This document shows positions 8,294 through 16,184 of a DNA stretch of 39,213 bases, one piece after another (position 1 is the first letter of the stretch; each line of letters opens with the position of its first letter). The stretch is from Alphaproteobacteria bacterium (lineage in GTDB: Bacteria > Pseudomonadota > Alphaproteobacteria > Rhodobacterales > Rhodobacteraceae): contig VGDH01000011.1 of NCBI GenBank assembly GCA_016869835.1, positions 1-39,213 on the forward strand, written 5' to 3'. Position numbers and translations under genes: made by a program. The notes beneath the pieces were generated by a model that saw only the letters and a program-made list of their open reading frames with translations, made no database searches and was not told the origin of the DNA.

Positions 8294-9676
8294 TCAGACT
8301 TTCTTCAGGTGATAGGATTTCGGGCGGGTCACGGAAAGGAACCCGAGATAGGAGAGAGAGCCGCCGCGGCCGGTGTCCTTGCAGCCGGTCCAGCACAGCG
8401 CGGGGTCCAGATAATCGGCGCGGTTCATGAAGATGGTGCCGGTTTCAATCCGCGCGCCGATGGCGGCGGCCGTGTCGCAATCTTCGGTCCAGATCGAGGC
8501 CGTCAGGCCATAGGGGCTGTCGTTCATCAGGCGGATGGCTTCTTCGTCATCCTTGACCTTCATGATGCCGACCACGGGGCCGAAGGATTCCTCCATCATC
8601 ACCCGCATGGAATGATAAACATTCACAAGGATTTGCGGGGCAAGGTAGGCGCCGCCGTCATCGGCGGGGAAGTTTTTGGGGTCGATCAGGGGTTTGGCGC
8701 CTGCCGCCACGGCCTCGGCTATCTGGTCGCGGACGACCTTGGCGAACCGCTTGTTCGCCATCGGGCCAAGGGTGGTTTCAGGGTCCAGGGGGCTGCCGAG
8801 TTTCATCCCGTTCACCCAAGCCACGGATTTCTCGACAAAGGCGTCGAACAGGCTTTCGTGGACATAGATGCGCTCAATCCCGCAGCAGCACTGGCCCGAG
8901 TTGAACATGGCGCCGTCCATCAGCGTATCGACAGCGGCGTCCAGATTGGCATCTGCGCGGACATAGCCGGGGTCTTTGCCGCCCAGTTCCAGCCCCAAGG
9001 GGGTGAAGGTGCCTGCCGCTGCACGCTCAATCGCAGCCCCCCCGGCGACCGATCCGGTGAAGTTCACGAAGTTGAAGGCGCGTCCCGCGATCAGGCTTTC
9101 GGTGGTGGCGTGATCCAGCACCACATTCTGGAACACATCCGCGGGAACGCCTGCCTCTTGAAAGGCCTGGGCCAGACGTTCGCCGACCAGAAGGGTCTGC
9201 GAGGCGTGTTTCAACACAACTGTATTCCCGGCGATCAGGGCCGGGGCAAGGGTGTTGATGGTGGTCAGGTAGGGGTAATTCCAGGGCGCGATGATGAACA
9301 CCACGCCAAGCGCCTCCCGTCCCAGATAGCGGCGGAACTTGTCGCTGTCTTCGATCACGTGCGGCGCGAGCGTTTCGGCGGCGATGTCGGACATATAGTC
9401 GGTCCGGGCATTCACCCCGCCCATTTCGCCCTGACCATAGCGGATCGGGCGGCCCATCTGATGGGCAAGCTCCAGCGCCACGGTTTCCTTCATGGCGGTC
9501 AGGCGGGCAACCCCGGCCTTGACCAGAGCGATGCGTTCAGCCAGCGGGCGCGCGGCCCAAGGCCCTTGCGCCGCATGGGCGCGGGCGACGGCGGCCTTGG
9601 CGGCCTCGGGCGAAAGCGGAATGCGTTCGGCATAGACGCTGCCATCGACGGGGGAGATGAGTTGAATGGGTTTCAT
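8294..9676 (-). CDS. NAD(P)-dependent aldehyde dehydrogenase
   Basis: 460 residues of the ALDH superfamily. Motifs in order: PWNYPYLTTIN (~131-141, Asn133 oxyanion residue), the general-base Glu230 in LELGGKDPGY, and the nucleophile in FNSGQCCCGIERI (Cys at ~263-265; a run of three cysteines is unusual but seen in some family members). I start it at the ATG at 9676 because AAGG lies 8 nt upstream; an in-frame GTG at 9685 is less likely. It oxidises an aldehyde to the carboxylic acid. It sits between the glutamine-synthetase-like gene upstream and the iron alcohol dehydrogenase 4 bp downstream. The upstream gap carries two REP-like palindromes (9692-9743). Confidence 0.92.
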   Translation of the reverse strand: MKPIQLISPVDGSVYAERIPLSPEAAKAAVARAHAAQGPWAARPLAERIALVKAGVARLTAMKETVALELAHQMGRPIRYGQGEMGGVNARTDYMSDIAAETLAPHVIEDSDKFRRYLGREALGVVFIIAPWNYPYLTTINTLAPALIAGNTVVLKHASQTLLVGERLAQAFQEAGVPADVFQNVVLDHATTESLIAGRAFNFVNFTGSVAGGAAIERAAAGTFTPLGLELGGKDPGYVRADANLDAAVDTLMDGAMFNSGQCCCGIERIYVHESLFDAFVEKSVAWVNGMKLGSPLDPETTLGPMANKRFAKVVRDQIAEAVAAGAKPLIDPKNFPADDGGAYLAPQILVNVYHSMRVMMEESFGPVVGIMKVKDDEEAIRLMNDSPYGLTASIWTEDCDTAAAIGARIETGTIFMNRADYLDPALCWTGCKDTGRGGSLSYLGFLSVTRPKSYHLKKV

Positions 9677-9691
9677 GGGGGTCACCTTGTA

Positions 9692-9743
9692 GGGTGGGTT
9701 TCCAACCCACCGTTCTTGAGATGGGTGGGGTCAAACCCCACCC
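9692..9743. repeat. Pair of REP-like palindromes
   Basis: Two short hairpins lie back to back between the glutamine-synthetase-like gene and the aldehyde dehydrogenase gene. The first is GGTGGGTT/AACCCACC (9693-9700 with 9704-9711, 3-nt loop), the second GGGTGGGG/CCCCACCC (9723-9730 with 9736-9743). A third relative lies at 11321-11343. The shape matches dispersed extragenic palindromes (REPs) known from many proteobacteria. They may act as mRNA processing or stability elements inside the operon. No transposase (RAYT) gene is in the window. Confidence 0.75.
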
Positions 9744-9750
9744 TATGATG

Positions 9751-11118
9751 TCAGGCGCGTTCCAGCAGCCTTTGCAGTTCAAAATCGGTCACCACACGGT
9801 CGGTTTCCGAGATTTCCCACTGCGCGGCGTGGTGGTAGTGGTCCACCACATCATCGCCAAAGGCGGCGCGCAGCATGGCGGATTGATTCAGCAAATCGGC
9901 GGCTTCGCGCAGGTTGTGCGGGATTTCGCGGATGCCTTTGGCCGAATACATGTCGCCCTTCAACTCCGGCTCCAGCGCCTTTTTCTTGTCGATCCCGTCC
10001 AGACCGGCAGCCAGAAGGGCGGCGCAGGCAAGGTAGGGGTTCACGTCGGACCCGGGGATGCGGCATTCGACGCGCACGGCCTTGGTATGTTCACCGCACA
10101 CACGGAAACCGGCGGTGCGGTTGTCGGCACTCCAGACCGCCTTGGTGGGCGCGAACATGCCGATGGTGAAGCGTTTGTAGCTGTTCACATAGGGCGCCAG
10201 GAACGCGGTAATGTCGCGGGCATGGGCCAGTTGGCCGGCAACGAAGTGCTTCATCACGGCGGACATGCCGTGTTCGTCCTTGTCATCGGCAAAGCTGGGC
10301 TTACCGTCCAGCGACCAGAGCGACTGGTGGATGTGCGAGGAGGACCCGGCCTTGCGGTGGTCATACTTGGCCATGAAGGTCACGGATTTCCCAGCCGCAT
10401 GGGCAATTTCCTTGACCGCCTGTTTGACGATCACATGGTTGTCGGCGGTGTCCAGCGCGTTGGAGTATTTGTAATTCACCTCATGCTGGCCAGAGTCGGC
10501 CTCGCCCTTGGTGTTTTCCACCGGGATGCCCGCGCCATAAAGCCCGTTGCGCACCGCGCGCATCAGGCCCTCTTCCTTGGTGGTCTGGAAGAGGTGGTAA
10601 TCCTCGTTGTATCCGCTGATCGGGCGCAGGTCCTTCAACCCGCCATCGCGCAGGTTTTCATAGGCGTTTTCAAAGATGTAGAATTCCAGTTCCGTCGCCA
10701 TCATGGGTTCAAACCCCATGGCGCGGGCGCGGGCCACCTGACGTTTCAGGATCGCGCGGGGCGAGATGTCCACTTCTTCATGGGTGTGGTGATCGAGAAG
10801 ATCGCCCAACACCAGCGCGGTTGCAGGGAGCCATGGCACCAGCCGCAGGGTGGACATGTCGGGGCGCAGGACATAGTCGCCATAGCCCTTTTCCCAGCTT
10901 GAGGATTTGTAGCCGGGAACCGTGTTCATCTCCATGTCCACGGCGAGTAGATAGTTGCAGCAATGGGTTTCCTTGTGGCCGCCCTCGCAGAAGAAGGCGG
11001 CGTGAAAGCGTTTGCCCATCAGGCGGCCCTGCATGTCGATGCAGGCCACAAGGACAGTGTCAACTTCGCCCTTGCTTACATGGGTTTTCAGGGCGTCGAG
11101 GGTCAAGGTTCCGGGCAT
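9751..11118 (-). CDS. Glutamine-synthetase-like ligase (gamma-glutamyl-amine synthetase type)
   Basis: About 455 residues of the glutamine synthetase superfamily. The beta-grasp N-domain contains DMQGRLMGKRF; the catalytic domain has the metal/glutamate residues in TELEFYIFE, GQHEVNYKYSNAL, the ATP-site KYDHRKAGSSSHIHQSL, and SADNRTAGFRV...VECRIPGSDVNPY. The adenylylation-loop motif of housekeeping GlnA (NLYDLPPE-like) is absent, and the gene sits in a catabolic operon, so it is not the nitrogen-assimilation enzyme. Relatives such as PuuA, GmaS and GlnA4-type enzymes ligate the glutamate gamma-carboxyl to putrescine, methylamine or ethanolamine. The start at 11118 has GAGG about 6 nt upstream; an ATG at 11154 has none. 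The actual amine is not readable from sequence. Confidence 0.88.
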   Translation of the reverse strand: MPGTLTLDALKTHVSKGEVDTVLVACIDMQGRLMGKRFHAAFFCEGGHKETHCCNYLLAVDMEMNTVPGYKSSSWEKGYGDYVLRPDMSTLRLVPWLPATALVLGDLLDHHTHEEVDISPRAILKRQVARARAMGFEPMMATELEFYIFENAYENLRDGGLKDLRPISGYNEDYHLFQTTKEEGLMRAVRNGLYGAGIPVENTKGEADSGQHEVNYKYSNALDTADNHVIVKQAVKEIAHAAGKSVTFMAKYDHRKAGSSSHIHQSLWSLDGKPSFADDKDEHGMSAVMKHFVAGQLAHARDITAFLAPYVNSYKRFTIGMFAPTKAVWSADNRTAGFRVCGEHTKAVRVECRIPGSDVNPYLACAALLAAGLDGIDKKKALEPELKGDMYSAKGIREIPHNLREAADLLNQSAMLRAAFGDDVVDHYHHAAQWEISETDRVVTDFELQRLLERA

Positions 11119-11281
11119 GTCAGCCTCATGATTTCGGGTTTCGGGAAGCGCCATGGGCGCGCAGACGCGAGGTCAGCCGCGTCCGCCTCCGAATTCGGGT
11201 TTTCTGGGCCAGCAGTCTTGATGCCAGCATTCGCGGGCGTCGGTCATTGGTGTCCTTTCGAGGGCTCCTCCCCCACCCCAG

Positions 11282-11343
11282 CCCTCCCCCACGCGGGGGG
11301 AGGGAGGTGCTTTGCGTCGTAGGGTGGGGTTTTACCCCACCCT
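11282..11343. repeat. Two GC-rich hairpins (terminator-like plus REP-like) downstream of dctP
   Basis: After the dctP stop (minus strand) lie a perfect 10-bp inverted repeat AGGGTGGGGT/ACCCCACCCT with a TTT loop (11321-11330 with 11334-11343) and a second hairpin CCCTCCCCC/GGGGGAGGG (11282-11290 with 11296-11304). The first matches the REP-like pair at 9692-9743. Neither is followed by a T run on the minus strand, so transcript processing between the transporter and enzyme genes is more likely than full termination. Confidence 0.7.
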
Positions 11344-11352
11344 GATCGAAGA

Positions 11353-12390
11353 TCAGCCGTAGCGGTAGGGCGGGCCGGCCTTCTTCATCACCTCGTTATA
11401 CTGCTTGAAGATCGCCACGACCTTGGCCTTGATCTCGCTTTCTGCGGCGATTTCGTCCCAGAAGGTCATAGCGGCGGCTTCGACCTGGGCCCATTCCTCG
11501 GCCGGGATAGTGGTCAGCTGCAGCTTGCCGCCGTTCAGGCGCAGATCGGCTTCGCCCGCCCAATACCAATGCTGGCGGTAGTAATGCGACTGTTCAAAGC
11601 AGGTGGCGAGCATCTCTTGCAGATGCGGCGGCAGGGCATTCCAGCGGTCCATATTGGCGAAGAAATGGCCAATCCAGGCGCCCGAGATGTTGTTCGTGAG
11701 GAAGTAGTTGGTCACGTTGGACCAGCCCACGGTGTAGACCTCGGTGATGCCCGACCAGGCAATGCCGTCAAGCTCGCCGGTCTGCACCGCGACCTCGATG
11801 TCTTCCCATGGTAGGGTCACCGGAACGACGCCGAACTGGGTCAGGAAGCGGCCCGCGGTCGGGAAGGTGAAGACGCGCTTGCCCTGCAGGTCGGCAAGCG
11901 AATTGATCGGGTCCTTGGTGGCAAAGTGGCAGGGGTCCCAGGCACCGGCCGAGATGTGCTTGACGCCGACCTTGGCGTATTCCTCTTCCCAGATCTGCTT
12001 GAGCCCGTATTTGTTGAACAGAGCCGGTACATCCAGTGAATAGCGCAAGGCCAGCGGGAAATAGCCGCCGAACACGGTCACTTCGGTGGGCGAGGCCATG
12101 GAGTCATCATCCGACTGCACGCAGTCGATGGTGCCGTTCTGCATGGCCTGAAACAGCTCGCCCGTCGGCACCAGCTGATCGGCATAGGCCAGTTCAATCT
12201 CCATCTGCCCCGCCGCCATGCGGTTGAAGGCATCGACGGCGGGCTTGACCACCTGTTCGCCCAAGGCCGCCCCGGCATAGGTCTGCATGCGCCATTTGAT
12301 GACCTCTTGCGCGCGCACCATGGTGGGGGCTGCAAGGGCCGCAGCACCCGCAAGGGCGCCTTTGGTCAGGAAGGAACGTCTGGTTGTCAT
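11353..12390 (-). CDS. dctP: TRAP transporter periplasmic solute-binding protein (DctP/TakP type)
   Basis: 345 residues with a twin-arginine-type signal peptide (TTRRSFLTKG, hydrophobic stretch, cleavage near VRAQE). The mature part is a DctP-fold binding protein: MQNGTIDCVQSD, then DLQGKRVFTFPTAGRFLTQFG with the conserved ligand-contact Arg region, then VAVQTGELDGIAWSG. The layout is like TakP-type proteins that bind organic acids. A strong AAGGAGG precedes the ATG. It delivers the ligand to DctQM, encoded immediately upstream. The transported compound is unknown; TRAP ligands are usually carboxylates, which argues that the substrate carries a carboxylate. Confidence 0.93.
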   Translation of the reverse strand: MTTRRSFLTKGALAGAAALAAPTMVRAQEVIKWRMQTYAGAALGEQVVKPAVDAFNRMAAGQMEIELAYADQLVPTGELFQAMQNGTIDCVQSDDDSMASPTEVTVFGGYFPLALRYSLDVPALFNKYGLKQIWEEEYAKVGVKHISAGAWDPCHFATKDPINSLADLQGKRVFTFPTAGRFLTQFGVVPVTLPWEDIEVAVQTGELDGIAWSGITEVYTVGWSNVTNYFLTNNISGAWIGHFFANMDRWNALPPHLQEMLATCFEQSHYYRQHWYWAGEADLRLNGGKLQLTTIPAEEWAQVEAAAMTFWDEIAAESEIKAKVVAIFKQYNEVMKKAGPPYRYG

Positions 12391-12441
12391 CGGGTAACCT
12401 CCTTGGTTGGGTGGGTGGTCCGGGTTTGCCCGGCCTTCTGG

Positions 12442-13785
12442 TTATTCAGGGTAGATGGTATTGGGCAGCCAAAGTGCCAAGTCCGGCACCGCCATGATCA
12501 GCGCCAGCGTGGCGATCATGACCAGAACAAAGGGCGTGACCGACTTGTAGATATCGCCCATGGTGATTTCCGGCGGCGCAAAGGCGCGCATGAGGAACAG
12601 GTTATAGCCAAAGGGCGGGGTCAGATAGGCGATCTGGCAGGTCATGGTGTAAAGGACGCCATACCAGATCAGCACCTGATCGGGCGGGATGCCCAGATCC
12701 AGCCGCGCCACCAAGGGCACATAGAGGGGTGCGACGATGACAAGCATGGCGGTGTCGTCAAGGAACATGCCCATGACAAGGAACGACAGCTGCATCAGGA
12801 TCAGGATGGTCCAGGGGCTGAGGCCCATCTTTTCCGTGAACAGGCTGTCAATCGCCTTGACCGCGCCCAGCCCGTCGAACACCGCGCCAAAGGCCAGCGC
12901 GGCCAAGATCACCCACATGAACATGCAGGAAATGCCCAGCGTGTTGCGGGTGGCGGTTTCAAAGACGGTCCAGGTGAAGCGACCTTTCAGGACCGCGGCG
13001 GCCACGGTCGTCGCCACGCCGATGACCGAGCTTTCGACAATGCTTGTCCAGCCGTTGACGAAGGGGATCATCATGGCGGCAAAGATGGCAAAGGGCAAAA
13101 GCCCCGCCTTCAGGGTGGATAGCTTTTCCGCCCAGGTGATCTGGGCGCGCTCCTCGGCCGAGAGCGCAGGCGCAAGATGGGGCTGGAAGGCCCCTCGGAC
13201 GGCGATATAGGCGATGAAGAAAGCCGCCATCAAGAGGCCAGGGACAACGCCCGCAAGCCAAAGCTCGGATACCGGGGTGCGGGCGATCATGGCGTAAAGC
13301 ACCAAGACCACCGAAGGCGGGATCAGGATGCCCAGCGACGACCCGGCCTGAATGACGCCCGTCACCATCCTTTTGTCATAGCCGCGCCGCAAAAGCTCGG
13401 GCAGCGCTATTGTCGACCCAATCGCCATGCCCGCCACCGACAGCCCGTTCATGGCCGAAATCAGCACCATCAGAAGGATCGTGCCAATGGCCAACCCGCC
13501 GGGGATGCGGCCGAACCAGACGTGGAACATGCGGTACAGATCGTCGGCCAGACGGCTTTCGCTCATCACATAGCCCATGTAGACGAACATCGGCAGGGAT
13601 AGCAGCGGATACCATTTCATCAGCTTCATCGCTGCGGAAAAGCCCATGGTATGCCCACCCGTGCCCCAAAGCGCGATCGAGGCCACCACGGCGACAAAAC
13701 CGATCAGCCCGAACACCCGCTGCCCTGTCATCATCAACAGGAGCATGGTGGAGAACATCAAAAGGGCGATCATTTCCTGCGGCAT
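12442..13785 (-). CDS. dctM: TRAP transporter large permease (DctM)
   Basis: 447 residues, almost entirely hydrophobic with about 12 membrane helices. It has the DctM-type blocks ALPELLRRGYDKRMVTGVIQA and GSSLGILIPPSVVLVLYA in the first half, and GMFLDDTAMLVIVAPL in the second. This is the ion-coupled transport subunit of the tripartite ATP-independent periplasmic system. Its ATG directly abuts the dctQ stop (no gap), and dctP follows after 51 bp. Complete and of normal length. Confidence 0.94.
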   Translation of the reverse strand: MPQEMIALLMFSTMLLLMMTGQRVFGLIGFVAVVASIALWGTGGHTMGFSAAMKLMKWYPLLSLPMFVYMGYVMSESRLADDLYRMFHVWFGRIPGGLAIGTILLMVLISAMNGLSVAGMAIGSTIALPELLRRGYDKRMVTGVIQAGSSLGILIPPSVVLVLYAMIARTPVSELWLAGVVPGLLMAAFFIAYIAVRGAFQPHLAPALSAEERAQITWAEKLSTLKAGLLPFAIFAAMMIPFVNGWTSIVESSVIGVATTVAAAVLKGRFTWTVFETATRNTLGISCMFMWVILAALAFGAVFDGLGAVKAIDSLFTEKMGLSPWTILILMQLSFLVMGMFLDDTAMLVIVAPLYVPLVARLDLGIPPDQVLIWYGVLYTMTCQIAYLTPPFGYNLFLMRAFAPPEITMGDIYKSVTPFVLVMIATLALIMAVPDLALWLPNTIYPE

Positions 13786-14343
13786 TCAGATATGCGCCCC
13801 CCGCAAGGTGGCAATGTCACGGATCAAGGCCGACAGCGCCTGCAACAGCATAAGCGTGAAGCCGACAAGCGTCACAAGCTTGATCGGCCACAGATAGGGA
13901 CGCCAGGCCGTCGCGCTGCGCTCAAGCCGCCCGATCTCGGGCAACAGCCCCTCGTTCCAACTGAGCCCGAGCGAATAGCCAAAGCTGTCGGCCGCGCCCC
14001 AGATCATCACGCCAAGGTAGAAGATCAGCGCAAAGACGGTAAAGCCATCCCATGCCGCGCGGGTGCGCGGTGACTGCTTGGCATAAAAGAGGTCCATCCG
14101 CACATGCGCGCCCATTTGCATCGCATAGGGCCCGCCGAGGATGTAATAGGCCACCATGACGAATTGGGCCATCTCAAGCGTCCAGAGCGAGGGGTTGAAG
14201 AAGGTCTTGGAAATCGACGACCACATCAACACCGCCATCAGAACAAACAGCAGATACATGGCAAAACGGCCAACGCCATAGTTCATCCGGTCCACCAGAC
14301 GGACAAAGCCGATCAGCGGCTGGGGGAAGGAGACGGCTGTCAT
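13786..14343 (-). CDS. dctQ: TRAP transporter small permease (DctQ)
   Basis: 185 residues with four predicted membrane helices (MYLLFVLMAVLMW, FVMVAYYILGG, ALIFYLGVMIWG and LVTLVGFTLMLLQAL) and the DctQ-typical VRMDLFY after the second helix. It forms the membrane complex with DctM. Its start overlaps the stop of the amidohydrolase gene by 4 bp (ATGA at 14343-14340), and its stop touches the dctM start, so translation of the three is probably coupled. Confidence 0.92.
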   Translation of the reverse strand: MTAVSFPQPLIGFVRLVDRMNYGVGRFAMYLLFVLMAVLMWSSISKTFFNPSLWTLEMAQFVMVAYYILGGPYAMQMGAHVRMDLFYAKQSPRTRAAWDGFTVFALIFYLGVMIWGAADSFGYSLGLSWNEGLLPEIGRLERSATAWRPYLWPIKLVTLVGFTLMLLQALSALIRDIATLRGAHI

Positions 14344-15116
14344 GCGGCACGCTCCTGTGCGCGCAGGGCGGCGGTCAGCACCGGGACCAGCCGGTCGGCC
14401 ATCGCGGCCTCGGCGGTGGGGGTGGCGATCAGGTCGTTGCGCACCTCCAGCATGGCATTGGCCAACCCGTAGGGCGTGGCGTGCAGCCGCAGCGTATGGG
14501 TCACGTCGTCGGCGGCGGAATAGGGCTCGTTCAGGCGCGCGTTCAGGCCCGATGCACCCGAGGCGGCAAGGATGGCATGGGCGAGCGTCGGATTGGCGTC
14601 ATGGATGATGCCGAACTCTACGCTGCGGGGTTTGCCGTGATAGACGGGCGTGAATGAATGGATGGTGATTATCGTTGGGCGGCGGCCGGCTGCGATGCGG
14701 GCGGCAATCAGGTTGTGCAGCCCATTGGCCCAAGGCAGATAGACCGCCTGCGTGCGGGCCAGTCGCTCGGCCAGCGAGATGGCGGCATTTCCGGGGATGT
14801 CATACACCTCGGACCGTGTCGGCATGGCGCCGGGCATGTCGGGCGCGCGGTTCAGGTCATAGATCAGGCGGCTGACGGGCGCGTGGATCAGGGTCGCATC
14901 CAGCCGCGCGGCCAACCCCCGCGCCAGCCCCAGCGCGCCGGGGTCCCAGGCGATATGGGCGCGGGTCTGTTCGTGCGTCAGCCCCAGATTGCCCCAAGCC
15001 GAGGGCAGGGCGTTCGAGGCATGCTCGCACACCAGAAGGACCGGGCTTTGCCCGGCTTCATTCTCGATCACCGGCAGGAACGGGCCTGCCTTCTCTAATC
15101 CGACCTTTGCCCGCAT
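14340..15116 (-). CDS. N-formylglutamate amidohydrolase family protein
   Basis: 258 residues. The VLLVCEHASNALP start is the metal-site signature of the N-formylglutamate amidohydrolase family, followed by HIAWDPGALGLARGLA, SRLIYDLNRAPD and the later HSFTPVYHGKPR block. The family hydrolyses amide bonds of N-acyl glutamates or related compounds (HutG in histidine breakdown). No hut genes are nearby; it is the first gene of the TRAP/glutamine-synthetase-like operon. An attractive reading is hydrolysis of the gamma-glutamyl or N-acyl amide made or imported by this system (inference). It is divergent from the rpiR-type regulator; the ribosome site is weak (GGGAG ~13 nt upstream). Confidence 0.88.
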   Translation of the reverse strand: MRAKVGLEKAGPFLPVIENEAGQSPVLLVCEHASNALPSAWGNLGLTHEQTRAHIAWDPGALGLARGLAARLDATLIHAPVSRLIYDLNRAPDMPGAMPTRSEVYDIPGNAAISLAERLARTQAVYLPWANGLHNLIAARIAAGRRPTIITIHSFTPVYHGKPRSVEFGIIHDANPTLAHAILAASGASGLNARLNEPYSAADDVTHTLRLHATPYGLANAMLEVRNDLIATPTAEAAMADRLVPVLTAALRAQERAA

Positions 15117-15171
15117 TTGCGCGAGTCATCTCCCTGTTATGGCAAAAAGCGTCCTTCACGCCGCCCCCACC

Positions 15172-15209
15172 TGTCAAGAATGTTTCTTTTGAAATTCTCC
15201 TGTTACAAT
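15172..15209. promoter_or_regulatory. Divergent promoter/operator region between the amidohydrolase-TRAP operon and rpiR
   Basis: On the minus strand a perfect -35 hexamer TTGACA (plus 15172-15177) points to the catabolic operon; no clear -10 follows it. Directly beside it lies an imperfect dyad GAAT-N12-ATTC (15178-15197) with a TTTC-TTTT-GAAA core. On the plus strand a -10-like TACAAT (15204-15209) serves rpiR. A regulator bound at the dyad could control both directions. This rests on motif reading only. Confidence 0.5.
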
Positions 15210-15244
15210 CGTTTCAGAATCCGGGCTGAACAGGAAGCGCCACC

Positions 15245-16111
15245 ATGCCTTTGACCGCACCGATGGATGAAGAATTGCGCCTGGCCCTGCCCGATCTGAC
15301 GCGGGCCGAACGGCAGTTGGCCAGCCATATCCTGACGCATTACCCGGTGGCGGCGCTTGGGTCGATCACCGCTTTGGCGCGGGCCGGGGGGGTGTCCTCG
15401 CCCACGGTGGTGCGGCTGGTGCAGAAGCTGGGATACAAGGGCTACTCCGATTTCCAACGCGCGCTGCGCGCCCAGGTCGAGGCGATGCTTGTCTCGCCCT
15501 TGGTCAAGCAGGCCCATAGCGGCGCGGCGCCCGAAGGCCATGTGCTGACCCGCTTTGCCGGTGCGGTTGCCGAAAACCTGCAGGCCACGCTGGCGCAGAT
15601 TGACCCGACCGAGTTTGATGCGGCGGCCGCGCTTCTGGCTGATCCGACACGGCGAATCTTCGCAATGGGCGGGCGCATCACCCATGCGATTGCCGATTAT
15701 TTCGTCACCTTGATGAAGGTGATCCGCCCCGAGGTCTTGCTGATGTCGGATATGTCGAACGCCTGGCCGCCTGCGCTTTTGGACATGAAGCCGGGCGATG
15801 TGCTTTTGGTGTTCGATATCCGCCGCTATGAAAACGCCGTCTTGCAGGTGGCCGAGGTGGCGCGCGAGCGGGGGGCCGAGATCGTGCTGATCACCGATCG
15901 CTGGGTCTCTCCGGCTGCGGCCCATGCGCGCCATGTGCTGCCCTGCCATATCGAGGCGCCCTCGGCCTGGGACAGCAATGCCACCCTGCTGGTTCTGGTC
16001 GAGACGCTGCTTGCGGCGGTGCAGGGGCTGACATGGGAGGTGACCGAGCCGCGGATGAAGCGGCTGGAGGACCTTTACACCCGCACCCGGCTCTTCCGGC
16101 GCTATCGCTAG
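15245..16111 (+). CDS. MurR/RpiR-family transcriptional regulator
   Basis: 288 residues. An N-terminal RpiR helix-turn-helix (LTRAERQLASHILTHYP, then ITALARAGGVSSPTVVRLVQKLGY, ~18-70) is followed by a SIS domain (~115-260) with FAMGGRITHAIADYF and VLLVFDIRRYENAVLQVAEVA. SIS domains usually sense phosphosugars or small metabolites. AGGAAG sits 8 nt before the ATG. It is divergent from the amidohydrolase-TRAP operon and is its likely regulator; the ligand is unknown, possibly a pathway intermediate. Confidence 0.92.
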   Translation: MPLTAPMDEELRLALPDLTRAERQLASHILTHYPVAALGSITALARAGGVSSPTVVRLVQKLGYKGYSDFQRALRAQVEAMLVSPLVKQAHSGAAPEGHVLTRFAGAVAENLQATLAQIDPTEFDAAAALLADPTRRIFAMGGRITHAIADYFVTLMKVIRPEVLLMSDMSNAWPPALLDMKPGDVLLVFDIRRYENAVLQVAEVARERGAEIVLITDRWVSPAAAHARHVLPCHIEAPSAWDSNATLLVLVETLLAAVQGLTWEVTEPRMKRLEDLYTRTRLFRRYR

Positions 16112-16117
16112 CGGCGT

Positions 16118-16178
16118 CTCGTCGGGCGCCTGCGGCTTCTCCTCGAGGCGTCCCTCGACGAGCGGCGCAGCCGACGAG
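16118..16178. repeat. Inverted repeat between converging rpiR and DMT transporter genes
   Basis: CTCGTCGG (16118-16125) and CCGACGAG (16171-16178) form the outer arms of a stem-loop, and inner segments (CCTCGAGG-like and CTCGACGAG-like) can also pair. It fills the 73-bp gap between two convergent genes, so it is a plausible bidirectional transcription barrier, although no T run follows. Confidence 0.55.
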
Positions 16179-16184
16179 GAGAGG

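Noticed and set aside
14340-15116. Amidohydrolase as HutG of a histidine-degradation operon
   Set aside because: No hutH, hutU, hutI or hutF in the window; the gene is overlapped with TRAP genes instead.
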